Source: Akkermansia muciniphila (GTDB taxonomy: Bacteria > Verrucomicrobiota > Verrucomicrobiia > Limisphaerales > UBA11320). Taken from it: a stretch of 59,423 nucleotides of DNA. A program made the position numbers and the translations under genes. The notes under the pieces were generated by a model. The model did not search any database. It was not told the origin of the DNA and worked only from the letters and a program-made list of their open reading frames with translations. Positions within the stretch are counted from its first letter, which is position 1; every line of letters starts with the position of its first letter. Positions 1-10,100 of the stretch are shown here, one piece after another. The DNA is taken from positions 1 to 59,423 of the forward strand of contig CAMAVD010000005.1 of assembly GCA_945861575.1 (NCBI GenBank), written 5' to 3'.

Positions 1-92
1 CTGTTTTAGTGGAAGGATCCTGGAGGGATCCCAGGCCTCGGCAAGCGATGAGCCGTATGGCGGACAGGAGTTCCCTGCCATCATGAACTGCT
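1..92 (-). repeat. Dispersed repeat family A, copy A1 (cut by window edge)
   Basis: Reverse complement of the sequence seen at 3441-3606, 12261-12434, 28401-28515, 38021-38191 and 39967-40143. The shared core contains GGGATCCCTCCAGGATCCTT followed by a run reading AAACAGAGAACCGGTGG. Only the first part of the unit is present and it is inverted relative to the other five copies. No conserved reading frame is evident, so it is treated as a non-coding interspersed repeat. Confidence 0.8.
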
Positions 93-180
93 GGTGCGGC
101 AGGGATTGCAATTCCTCCGGGTCTTTCCTATGACATCGCTGCTCCCAACCACTCTGGATGGGGGGTGTTGCTGATATCTT

Positions 181-1680
181 ATGGCTGAAAAAGTGTATCT
201 CGGGGTAGACTTGGGTGCGGAGAGCGGGCGCGTGATGGCGGGGCGCTGGGACGGTTCGCATATGCGCCTGGAGGAGCTGCATCGCTTCCCCAATGGTGGC
301 GTTTGGGTGGGGGACTCGCTGAAGTGGGACGTGGTCCGCCTCTGGGCCGAGATCCAGCAGGGATTAGGCGAAGCGGGACGCCGTTTTGGCAGTGCCGTGC
401 GATCGGTGGGAGTGGACACTTGGGGGGTAGATACAGTGCTCTTATCCCAAAGCGACGAGCTTCTAGGTCTCCCCTTTCACTACCGCGATCCGCGCACGCG
501 CGGCGTGATGGGGCGGGTGTTGGAGCGGATACCTCGCGCGGAGATCTTCGGCCAGACCGGTCTCCAGTTCATGGAGATCAACACGCTCTTCCAGATGGTG
601 AGCCTGCGAGAGCAGCATCCTGAGTTGCTCGACGCCGCGCGTTCTCTCCTGATGATGCCTGACTTTTTCAACTGGTGTCTTTCCGGGGTGCGGAGCGCGG
701 AGTTCACCAATGCGACGACCACGCAGTTTTTTGACCCCCGGAAGCGGTCTTGGGCGACCGATCTGCTGAGTCAGCTAGACATTCCCGCCTCGATCCTGCC
801 ACCCGCCGTCGACCCGGGCGCGGTGCTGGGGCCCTTGCGGTCCGGGTTGGCCTCGCGCGTGGGCCTGGGTGGAGTCCGGGTGGTCGCCCCAGCCACCCAT
901 GACACTGGGTCTGCCGTGGCTGCCGTTCCGACTGACTCCACCGGAAAGGCCAACTGGGCTTATATCAGCTCGGGCACTTGGTCCTTGATGGGGGTGGAGG
1001 TTCCGAACGCGATTCTCAGCTCCAAGGCCATGGAGTTTGATCTGACCAACGAGGGGGGCATCCAGGGAACCTATCGATTGCTCAAGAACATCATGGGCCT
1101 CTGGTTGGTGCAGCAATGCCGGAGGTCCTTCGAGCATCGGGGACGGGCACATACCTACGAGCAATTGGTTTCGCTGGCGTCGAAAGCAACGCCCTTGCGA
1201 TCCCTGGTCAACCCGGATCATCCCAGCTTTCTCGCTCCTGAAGACATGGCGTCCGCGATCCAGGAACGTTGCCGGGCGACCGGCGAGCCTGTTCCGGAGG
1301 ACGAAGGGGCGCTCGTGCGGTGCGCGCTGGAGAGCCTCGCCTTGAAATACGCCTCTACTCTCCAAGGGTTGGAAGAGGTCACGGGCACGCCGGTTGAGGT
1401 GATCCATGTCGTGGGCGGGGGATCGCGCAACGATCTTTTGAACCAGTTCACGGCCGACGCCTGCCAGCGTCCCGTCCTGGCCGGACCGGTGGAGGCCACC
1501 GTCCTGGGCAATCTTCTGGTTCAAGCCCAGGCGGATGGGGCGGTCGGGGACTTGGTTCAGCTTCGAAGCGTGGTGCGTCAATCCGGGGCGATCCGGCGGT
1601 TTGATCCTTCCGGAGGCGCAGCGTGGTCTGAGGCGGCAAGTCGGTTTGCACGGGTGTCGTCCTCGTCGTTCAGGTCATGA
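181..1680 (+). CDS. rhaB: Rhamnulokinase (FGGY carbohydrate kinase)
   Basis: A 499-residue kinase of normal family length. By family knowledge it phosphorylates L-rhamnulose with ATP to give L-rhamnulose 1-phosphate in cytoplasmic rhamnose breakdown. The N-terminal FGGY domain opens with the phosphate-binding motif VDLGAESGR (about residues 8-17) and carries VGVDTWGVD near residue 80. The C-terminal half has THDTGSAVAAVP near residue 240, SSGTWSLMG near residue 263 and the adenosine-site motif VVGGGSRNDLLNQ near residue 411. The ATG at 181 is chosen because the conserved N-terminus starts there; the ribosome-binding site is weak. No rhaA or rhaD neighbour is visible; upstream is repeat A1 and downstream is Rhs debris, so it stands alone here. 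Confidence 0.93.
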   Translation: MAEKVYLGVDLGAESGRVMAGRWDGSHMRLEELHRFPNGGVWVGDSLKWDVVRLWAEIQQGLGEAGRRFGSAVRSVGVDTWGVDTVLLSQSDELLGLPFHYRDPRTRGVMGRVLERIPRAEIFGQTGLQFMEINTLFQMVSLREQHPELLDAARSLLMMPDFFNWCLSGVRSAEFTNATTTQFFDPRKRSWATDLLSQLDIPASILPPAVDPGAVLGPLRSGLASRVGLGGVRVVAPATHDTGSAVAAVPTDSTGKANWAYISSGTWSLMGVEVPNAILSSKAMEFDLTNEGGIQGTYRLLKNIMGLWLVQQCRRSFEHRGRAHTYEQLVSLASKATPLRSLVNPDHPSFLAPEDMASAIQERCRATGEPVPEDEGALVRCALESLALKYASTLQGLEEVTGTPVEVIHVVGGGSRNDLLNQFTADACQRPVLAGPVEATVLGNLLVQAQADGAVGDLVQLRSVVRQSGAIRRFDPSGGAAWSEAASRFARVSSSSFRS

Positions 1681-1775
1681 TTCGGAGGACGTTCAAACTC
1701 AGAACTCCTGAGTGCAGCCTCTAAGGCCAGACGAGTAGCCAGTGAAAGTCTGGTCATGAATGTGAGACGCACGTT

Positions 1776-1880
1776 CATGTAGTCATAACCGATAAGCTGG
1801 GTCAGGTGATCGCGGGCCGGAAATACTGGGCCGACGCCACCCCCGTGGCGGGGCAGCAATTTGAGTATGCCTTCGACGAT
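1776..1880 (+). pseudogene. Rhs/YD-repeat protein fragment (upstream part)
   Basis: One frame reads HVVITDKLGQVIAGRKYWAD, then ATPVAGQQFEYAFDD, before a TAA at 1881. This matches the YD-repeat core of Rhs-type proteins common in Verrucomicrobiota. The frame has no start codon and is interrupted upstream by a stop, so it is a relic. In an intact Rhs gene the next residues would run on towards the NRLNQY stretch found at 2286. Here about 400 bp of unrelated DNA carrying a membrane-protein gene lies between the two parts. Confidence 0.7.
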
Positions 1881-1887
1881 TAACTTT

Positions 1888-2292
1888 ATGCATGTTCTCC
1901 GATGTTTGCTCTTCCAAACTATGATGGCGCTAGCTGCGGCTGCCGTTGCTTGCTTGGTCGTCCCTTTCCGTGACGTCCGAGAGTTTCGTGCTGTAGACCA
2001 TGCCAATACCGCTATTGGTATTATCGTCACAGTATTGGGTATTACATCGATAGCCTTCGTCGTAGCGTGGAGCGTTTCCAAGCTATGTGGAAAACGATTT
2101 TTTCTTGCGGTGAGATTTCTAAGCGCATGGATTTTGGGTGAGTTCGTTGGGTTGGGTCTCATCGTCGATCCGCCAGTGGATTTCTCAAGTCTGTTTTACC
2201 GACTGCCATTTTGGTTACACTTCGCTGCGCTGATGTGGTTGGAATTATCAAGAAAGACTCTTATCCTCGAAGAAGCTAAGGAAGTCGCTTGA
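1888..2292 (+). CDS. Small multi-pass membrane protein inside split Rhs gene
   Basis: A protein of about 134 residues from the ATG at 1888; earlier in-frame starts at 1861 and 1867 overlap the Rhs fragment in another frame and are less likely. Hydrophobic stretches suggest about four transmembrane helices, including LLFQTMMALAAAAVACLVV, IGIIVTVLGITSIAFVVAW and FLSAWILGEFVGLGLIV. No family is recognised. The gene sits exactly between two Rhs fragments and its stop codon TGA lies in the Rhs sequence that resumes at 2282. Rhs toxin loci often carry small immunity genes behind the toxin tip, so an orphan immunity protein is one possibility, but nothing in the sequence proves it. Confidence 0.55.
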   Translation: MHVLRCLLFQTMMALAAAAVACLVVPFRDVREFRAVDHANTAIGIIVTVLGITSIAFVVAWSVSKLCGKRFFLAVRFLSAWILGEFVGLGLIVDPPVDFSSLFYRLPFWLHFAALMWLELSRKTLILEEAKEVA

Positions 2293-2680
2293 ACCAGTAT
2301 TCCAGCAGAACGACGCCCTCCTCCGCCGACGTGATCGGAATGGCTCGGGGCAATGCGGTGACGGTGAAGCTCAACGGCAGCAGCGTGGGCGCTCCCTATC
2401 GCAAGGGGGAATACTTCTGGAAAGATGTGACGGTGCGCCCAGGTACAAGCCCGGCCACGGGAACGATCAGCTTCGATGTGGATGGGAAGGCCTTCTCCGG
2501 CGGAACGGTCACTCTCCCAGCCCAGGTGGAACAAACCGCAGCGCCAGCGAACCTGGCATATGATGCCGACGGGAACCTGACCCTCGACAGTCTCTGGAGC
2601 TATCAGTGGGACGGGGAGAACCGGTTGGTGGCCATGCTGCGGGTGGACGGGAGCAAGCGGGTGGAGATGGGGTTCTTCCG
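2282..2680 (+). pseudogene. Rhs/YD-repeat protein fragment (downstream part)
   Basis: The frame reads LNQYSSRTTPSSADVIGMAR through a YRKGEYFWKDVTV stretch to the typical YD repeat LAYDADGNLTLDSLWSYQWD and ENRLVAM. It then runs into repeat C after MGFF and ends at 2738. There is no start or conserved C-terminus. It is about 95% identical to 38928-39317. Of 17 codons that differ between the copies, 13 are silent, so they diverged while still under selection as coding DNA. Confidence 0.8.
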
Positions 2681-2821
2681 GGATTGTCTGGGGATTTTCC
2701 GTTGGCGGTGGTGTGTAGCGACGGTGAACCGCAGGTAACAGATCACGAGCTGGGTCGGCATTGATACGGCTGCCTTAGCTTCGCCGAAACCCACCGACGG
2801 CCCGCTGCCGGGATTTGAACG
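2676..2821 (+). repeat. Dispersed repeat family C, copy C1
   Basis: A unit of about 145 bp beginning CCGGGATTGTCTGGGG and ending CTGCCGGGATTTGAAC. It recurs at 38265-38411, 39315-39464 and 39577-39725. In every copy it lies immediately upstream of a family B element. The unit interrupts the Rhs frame, so it is either an insertion or the point where an Rhs duplication was broken. Confidence 0.75.
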
Positions 2822-3021
2822 TTAACCGCGAATGAACGCCAATGAACGCGAATGAGACATTACTGCGGAAGGATGAGGTATACTTGGTAGTTGGGTGCGC
2901 CTTGGAGGTGATCAACAGCATCGGCCATGGGTTGCATGAACTCCAATCAACGTTAATCCAGAAGTCACAACCCAGGAGCCTTTTTCGCATTCGCGTCAAT
3001 TCGTGTCCATTCGCGGTTACA
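2822..3021 (+). repeat. Family B inverted-repeat element with GxxExxY relic, copy B1
   Basis: A 200-bp element with ends built of three 10-bp units: CGCGAATGAA, CGCCAATGAA, CGCGAATGAG on the left, and on the right the inverse, CATTCGCGTC, AATTCGTGTC, CATTCGCGG. The interior frame reads LLRKDEVYLVVGCALEVINS then IGHGLHE. This is recognisably the N-terminal part of a GxxExxY family protein (usual form: hydrophobic, then GxAIEVH, then LGPGLLE), which then breaks off. Other copies are B2 38412-38610, B3 39465-39568 (internal deletion), B4 39726-39924 and the inverted B5 3903-3998. Confidence 0.75.
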
Positions 3022-3240
3022 TTTATGGACTCTTCCGGGATTGTCTGTCTGCGCCCACCGGGGCCTTCTTATTCTGGCCGACTAGGGTCACCCATTGGAG
3101 TATCCCGTCAAGAGACAAAATGTTTCCGTTCTCAAAATTGTTTATCAGTTCACAGGAGTGACGATCTGATGCACAGGACCGTATCGCCAGATCTCTGCAT
3201 TCTGCCAATGCCTGCACTTGGCAATGGGGAAATTTGACTC

Positions 3241-3380
3241 ATGGCGAGGCCATGAAGAATGGATTGCCCTGGGGGTTGTCATCATCTAACCCTCGAGGGA
3301 AATGAGCGGGGGCGTACCTATCGGGCTGACTCGGATCGTGTCCACTTTTTGGAGTTGCTCGAGGAACTGGCGGCGGAAGG
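3241..3380 (+). pseudogene. REP-associated tyrosine transposase (RAYT) relic
   Basis: From the ATG at 3241 the frame reads MARP, a TGA stop at codon 5, then RMDCPGGCHHLTLEGNERG and RTYRADSDRVHFLELLEEL. This matches the N-terminus of Y1-family REP-associated transposases (usual form MARPLRIEYPG, YHLTSRGNER, then FLELLEEL). Only about 45 of roughly 200 or more residues remain and the conserved catalytic tyrosine region is lost. The frame runs directly into a REP-like repeat at 3384, which suits RAYT biology. No function can remain. Confidence 0.75.
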
Positions 3381-3383
3381 GGT

Positions 3384-3420
3384 CTCACGCAAAGACGCGA
3401 AGACGCAAAGGTGGGAAGAG
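3384..3420 (+). repeat. REP-like short repeat next to RAYT relic
   Basis: The sequence CTCACGCAAAGACGCGAAG followed by ACGCAAAGGTGGGAAGA recurs nearly unchanged at 10379-10414. It contains two ACGCAAAG units about 16 bp apart. Because it abuts a RAYT relic it may be the cognate REP sequence, which is inference. Confidence 0.55.
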
Positions 3421-3440
3421 GATGAAGGAGCAGCCGTTCC

Positions 3441-3606
3441 CATTATGGCAGGGAACTCCTGTCCCCCATACGGCTCATTGCTTGCCGAGGCCTGGGATCC
3501 CTCCAGGATCCTTCCACTAAAACAGAGAACCGGTGGTGTCGTCCCGGAGGTCCTCAACCGACCGGCTATGGGCTGTGATCCCTTCGGGATCAGGAGCGGA
3601 GAGCGG
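3441..3606 (+). repeat. Dispersed repeat family A, copy A2
   Basis: A full copy of the A unit: GGCAGGGAACTCCTGTCCCC, then GGGATCCCTCCAGGATCCTT, then ACCGGTGGTGTCGTCCCGGA, ending near GATCAGGAGCGGAGAG. It is closest to A5 (38021-38191) and A6 (39967-40143). No coding frame is conserved between copies. Confidence 0.85.
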
Positions 3607-3902
3607 TGATTTGGCGACCCCTGTGCGTGAAGGCGTGGACGTGCTACAGACTGAGGGATGAAGAAATTCGCCACCCTCCCACGTCGCGGTCCTGAGCCCG
3701 CAGCTCGGCGAGGATGCATCCTCGCCGAGTTCAAACGTAGTGGTCTATCCGCCTACGTGTCGGCAGGATTCTTGTGGATGGGATGCATCCTCAGAGTTAG
3801 CTTCTCCCTGCATATGCGCCGGTTTGCACAAACGAAGAGCGAGGGGTGTCGGAATGGTGCCTGGACGCCAAGCCTACCGGGACGGCGGTCGAACTGGCAT
3901 AA

Positions 3903-3998
3903 ATGTAACCGCGAATGGACGCGAATGGACGCGAATGCGAAAAAGGCTCCTGGGTTGTGACTTATGGATTAGCGTTCATTGGCGTTTATTCGCGGTTA
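3903..3998 (-). repeat. Family B element, short inverted copy B5
   Basis: A deletion derivative of family B in reverse orientation. It has the ends CGCGAATGGA, CGCGAATGGA, CGCGAATG and CGTTCATTGGCGTTTATTCG, with only the AAAAAGGCTCCTGGGTTGTG part of the interior left. The GxxExxY segment is missing, as in B3. The stretch 3610-3902 between A2 and this element holds no recognisable gene. Confidence 0.7.
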
Positions 3999-4177
3999 GG
4001 TTTTAAAGCTGGGTGCCGACCCTATTCCCACTGGGCATGGGGCCGGCTGCGGAGTTCGTTTCTCGCGAGCTAACCATTGGGAATTGTCGTCACACGTTGC
4101 GCACATCCTTCTCACCGTTTGAGGTGTTTTGCGCATGCATTCCCTGGAGGTCGGTGTATAGTTCCTCAACTCTATTT

Positions 4178-7100
4178 ATGCGCTACGTTGTTCTCCTCTG
4201 GCTGTGTGGTTTGATCCAGGTGGGGACGGCGGCATCTCCGGCCGTGATTCTGTCCGAGGTGATGGCCGACAACCGTGTGGGGATCACCGATGCCGAAGGG
4301 GACAACTCCGATTGGATCGAGCTCAGCAACACCGGTCTCGAGGCGGTGGACTTGTCGGGTTGGTATCTGACGGACGATCTTCTGGCCCTGACTCGTTGGC
4401 GGTTCCCGGCTACGAACATCGCTGGCGGCGGGCGGCTCGTCATCTTTGCCTCTGGCAAGAACAAGCGGGCTCCCGGAGTGGAGCTGCATGCCAACTTTCA
4501 GCTGGCGAGTCAGGGAGAAACGATCGCGCTGGTGCGCCCGGATGGCGTGACCATCGAGGACTCCTTCGCGTATCCAGCCCTGGGGCCGGAAGTCTCCTTT
4601 GGTCGATCTGCCTCTAGCGAATCGGTGCAGGTGATCGGCAATCGTTCCTTCTTGCGGTTTCGCGTGCCGTTGTCTGAGGCCGATGTGCGCCTGGATTGGA
4701 AGCGCCTCGACTATGACGACACGGCCTGGGGAGCGGGGGTGTTCCCAGTGGGCTTCGATGCCATAGCACCTACAAACGCCCCTGGCAGCCTGACCAATCT
4801 GGCGCGCGGCAAATCTCCGACCCAGTCTTCGAGCTTGTCCCCCTTCCTCGCCCCATTGGCAGTGGACGGTCGATCGGAGACCTACACCCATACTCTCGCC
4901 GGTCAACAGCTCCCGTCCCGCTGGGAGGTTTCCTTGCGCGGTACGTTTCTCATCGAAAAGATCACCCTCCGCAATCGGGCTGACTGCTGTGCGTCCCGTT
5001 TGCGTGATATCACCCTCCAAGTGTTGAACGAGTCGGGCAGCCTTACAAATTTCCACTCGTCGCTCCTAAATCCTGAAAACGCTCTTAACAGCCCAGCTGC
5101 CCTTGTCCTGGATTTTAATCTGCTGCCTCAGGGATTGGTCTCCGGAAGTAGGGTGCGCATCCTGCGCACCCCCGATCCCGATCTCTCAGGAGGGGGCAAT
5201 ACGGGGGATGACGTCGATGTTCTCTCGATGTCCGAGGTGGAAATTCTTGGGCGACCCATTCCCGCAAGCTATGGGTATGTGATCGCTACGGATCTTGGTC
5301 CCTCGATGTCGGGCCAAGCCTCATCCGCTTTGCTTAGGGCTCCATTCCTCCTCCCGGGATCCGAGGTCATCTGGCAGGAGATGCGACTTCGTTTCCGCTA
5401 CGATGACGGATTCGTTGCCTATTTGAATGGTGTCGAGGTGTTGCGGAGGAATACGCCAACGAATCTGCTCTGGGATTCTAAGTCGATCACCAATCGGTCC
5501 AAGACCGTTGGTTATATTATCGAGACCGTCAATCTGTCGCCCTTCGTCACCGCCTTGAAGGCTGGATCGAATCTTTTCGCGGTGCATCTGCTCAATGCCA
5601 CCCAGTCCGACCCCGACCTTCTTTTTGCCCCACTCCTGGAAGTATTGGGAGCTCGACTCTCAGCGCCCCGCTTTCTGGGTAGCCCTACACCCGGCTCGTT
5701 GAACTCCGAGGGGTTTACGGGATGGGTTGAGCCTGTGAGTTTTTCCGTTCCTCGTGGGTTTCAAGAAACCCCTGTGGATCTGGCCCTGAGCACTCTGACG
5801 CCTGGTGCGGTGATCCGCTATACTCTCGACGGTTCCGCTCCCGGTCTGGCCACAGGGCTTTCATACGATGTGCCTATCCGACTCACCAACACCACGGTCA
5901 TTCGCGCTGTGGCATTCAAGGCGGGTTTCAAGCCCAGTGTTTCCATCACCCACTCCTACCTTTTCCTGGAGGACATCCTGCGTCAGACGGCCCAGTCGGC
6001 GATTGCGAGTGGCTTTCCCAATACCTGGGGTAGCGCGACCTCGGACTACGGCATGAGCGCTCGGGTGATTGGGCAGAATGGGACCGACGGCTTTGGCGGC
6101 AAGTATGCTCGTACGATCCGTTCCGATCTGCGCTCCATTCCAACGCTGTCTCTTGTGCTGAACCGGCAGGACTTCTTTGGAGCCACAGGCATTTATAGTC
6201 AGAGCGACGCGCACGGGGATGAATTCGAGCGAGACACCTCTGCGGAGCTTATCGATGATCCCCAGGGGGGCGGGTTCCAGATCAATGCCGGGCTGCGGGT
6301 TCAGGGAGGTGCTTTTCGGAGTGATGGTCTGACGAAAAAGCATTCCCTCCGGTTGGTCTTCAACAGCAGTCGAGGGCCTTCCAAGTTGCGTTATCCCTTG
6401 TTCGGACCGGAAGGGCCCCAGCGTTTCAACACCTTGACACTTCGAGCGAACTCGAACGACGGCTACTCTTGGGATGCCGCCGCTGGGCAACCCCTCTACG
6501 CGCGCGATACTTTCGGACGCGAGACCATTCTCGACATGCAGGGCGTCGCCTCGCATCACCGCTTTGTTCATCTATACATCGACGGTCTGTATTGGGGGCT
6601 CTACGAGATGGTCGAACGGCCCGATTCTGCTTTTTCTGCGGACAATTTCGGTGGGGAGAAGGAAGAGTATGATTCACTGAATAGCGGAACACCTACCGAG
6701 GGGGATGGCCGCGCCTGGGACATTCTGACCGGTCTTTCGGGGCGAGGTTTCCTGAACAACAGCAATTATTTCGCGGTTCAGGGTAGGAATCCCGATGGCA
6801 CGCGGAATCCGGCTCTCACCAACTACTTGGATGTAGAGAACATGATCGATTACATGATTGTGAATCTGTACGGAGGAAACACCGATTGGCCGGCGAAGAA
6901 CTTCTGGGTGGCGCGTCGGCGAGGACCCCAGAGCACTGGGTTCAAATACTTCATGTGGGACTCCGAGTGGACTCTCGGTCTGAGAAGTGATCTGACCACG
7001 GATCGCACCGTGGTCTCCGAAGCGGTGGCAGCCGCCTATGCCGGTTGCAAAAGCAATCCCGAGTTTCGGATCCTGTTTGGCGATCATCTTCACAGGCACT

Positions 7101-10100
7101 TCTTTAATGGTGGGGTCCTGGCGGTGGATCGTGTGGATCCTCGATGGAATCCCGAACATCCGGAGCGCAATCAGCCTGCCGCGCGGCTCTGGAAAATCAC
7201 GCGGGAAATTCGCAGCGCGCTGGTCGCAGAGTCTGCGCGGTGGGGGGATATGCATATCTCGCCGGGCTTTACACGGGATGAGCATTGGGACGCGGAGCTT
7301 GCCCAGTTGATGGCCGGATACTTTCCTCAGCGCTCGGAGGCTGTGCTGCAGCAGTTTCGCAACGAGAAGCTCTATCCCGCTGTGACGGCCCCGGTGTTCA
7401 GCCGTCATTCCGGACCGGTTGCGTCAGGCGATTTGTTGGGGATGGGAAGCCCAGCGGGTCGGATTTACTACACCTTGAACGGAGAGGATCCGAGGCTTCT
7501 GGGTGGGGGTATCTCCGGCTCGGCGGTGGCGTATGAATCTCCGATCCGGCTCCCGGGACGTTGCGTGGTCAAGGCTCGCGCCTGGGTTACCAATACGTGG
7601 AGCGCGCTCCAGGAAACCGCCTTCTCCAGTCTTGATCCGTTTCCGATCCGGGTCACAGAGATTCACTATCGTCCCTCTCCGGAACCTCCTGAGTCGGGCT
7701 TCTTCCAGGATGACTCAGAATTTGTAGAGCTCGGAAATCTGGGTTCGACGCCTTTTGATTTGCGAGGTTTCGCTTTCTCTCACGGAATTCAGTTCCAGTT
7801 TGGCGAGGGCGCACTTCGAACGGTAGCTCCGGGAGGGTTCGTGCTGGTGGTGAAGCGGAGGGCGGCATTCGAGGCGAGGTATGGAGCAGGACTTCCAATC
7901 GCGGGTGAATACCTCGGCAGTCTGGTCAACGGAGGTGAGCGGATCACCCTTACAGCTCCCACGGGCGAAATTGTTCAGGAGGTCGCCTATGACCCTCGCT
8001 GGCATCCCACCACGGACGGATTTGGGTTTTCGCTGGTCAGCACCCATTCCTCAATGCCCGCTTCGGCCTCCAGCTCACCGGAGGCGTGGCGTTCCAGCAG
8101 CTTGCCTGGCGGTTCACCAGGCCGCGTCGATCTCGAACATTCCTTGCCTCACATTCAGGTGACCGAGGTTCTGTCGCGGGCTTCAGCAGCCAATGGGGAT
8201 TTCATAGAGCTTTTGAACGCCTCGGACACAGAGGCCGACATCGGTGGGTGGTATCTGACCGATGATCACACGGTCCCACGCAAGTATCGTATCCCTGCCA
8301 ATACCCTTATCGCTCCTGGAGCCTACTTCGTTATCGGAGAGAGCCAGTATGGTCGGTCGACCCCGGGATCGTTGGGCTTTGGACTTAGCGCCCTGGGTGA
8401 GGAGGCCTATCTATTTTCCGCGAATGGGGCAGGAGAGTTGACCGGATACTCCCACGGGTTTCGCTTTGGCCCCTCCCCTCTCAATGTCAGTTGGGTGCTC
8501 ACCCCCAGTGCTGAAGGGTTCAGCGAGGTTAGGCTTTCGGCCTCCAATACTCCGGGCCGGGTCAACGGGCCGCCGCAAACAGGGGTAGCACTTCTCACTC
8601 AGATCTACCCTGGCGAGGGCCAGGCCGACCCGCCATGGATCGAGATTCAGAATCTTACGAGCATTCCCCTGGACCTGTTTGTGTCGGGACGACCGGAGAT
8701 TCCTTGGCGCGTCACGGGCATCGATTGGAAGTTTCCCGCTGCATTTACTCTGCCGCCTTCGGCCTTTTGCATTCTTTCCTCCGATGAGCCTTCTCGATTT
8801 CGAGCACGTTGGGGTGTCGACGACTCGATCCCGGTGCTCGGGCCATTCCTTGGAACTCTTTCCGCGGAGGGTGAAACATTAGAGCTGCAAAGGCCCGAGG
8901 CCTTTGGAAACGCCATTGATTATGTAATGGTGGACCGAGTGAGCTTCAGGAGTTCCCCGCCTTGGCCGAATGTCGCAGGGCAGGGTGCCTCATTGCACCG
9001 AGTTCTGCTCGGCGGTATGCGTAACGGTCCGGAGGAGTGGTATACGGCCAACGCCTTGCCCGGCGGACCACGTTTCTCGGGCGTCGATACGCCAAAAATT
9101 CTAGAGCAGCCACAGTCCTTGACTGTGGGTGAGGGGCAGGCGGCCGCGTTGACCGTTCGGGCAGAAAGCGAACCGACGCATCGTTACCAATGGTTCCGTC
9201 ACGATTTTCCCTTGCCCCGCGAGACGAATGCGGCCTTGGTGCTTCGGTCATTGGTCTCGGGAGATGCGGGAGCCTATAAGGTTCGGATCAGCAGCGTTCG
9301 GGCATCCGTCCTCAGCGAGGTGGCCCTGCTGGGCGTCATCAAGGCTCCGTCACTGATTCGGGCTCCGGTGGGTCGACGGGTCCCGGCGGGAACAAATGTC
9401 AGTTTGAACGTTTCTGCCGCAGGCATCGGCCCGCTGAGGTATCAATGGATTCGTGACGGCCGGGAAATTTCGGGAGCCATCGAAACGAACCTTGTGTTTA
9501 CCGCCATTCGTCCAGAAGAAGGTGGGGAGTTCTCGGTGCGGATTTCGGACGACTGGGGAAGCCTCACGACGCTGCCAGTGACATTGCTGGCCTTTGTTCG
9601 GCCTTCCATCTTGCAACAGCCTTTCTCTCAAACCGTCCTCGAAGGGCAGACTGTCACTTTGCGAGTGGAGGCGCAGGGAACGCTTCCGATGACCTACCGC
9701 TGGCGCAAAGAGGCGAAGGGACTGACGAACGCAGTCTACCAGCTCATGTCGGGTACTTCGCGACTGACTTTAGCCTCTGTTGCCAAGGCTGCGGCAGGAA
9801 CTTATTCCGTCTCTGTCAGCAATGTTTCCGGGGTGAGCCTGATCAGTTCCAACGTCCTCTTGGTTGTGCTCGGCGATGCGGATCGGGATGGCATGGCGGA
9901 TGACTGGGAGTTGGTCAATGGATACAACCCATCCGACGCGGGCGATGCCCTTTTGGATGCGGATGGAGACGGGGTCCTGAATCGTGATGAGTATGCGGCT
10001 GGCACTGATCCGAAGAACGCCTCCAGCCTGCTGCGGTTTGATGCCGTGCAGTTGCTTGGAACGGACTTGCTGCTGCGTTTCCGGGCTGCCTCCAATCGGA

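Noticed and set aside
775-1581. Long minus-strand frame opposite rhamnulokinase (268 codons)
   Set aside because: It lies entirely within the clear rhaB gene on the other strand, has no recognisable motif, and is the kind of shadow frame that GC-rich genes produce.
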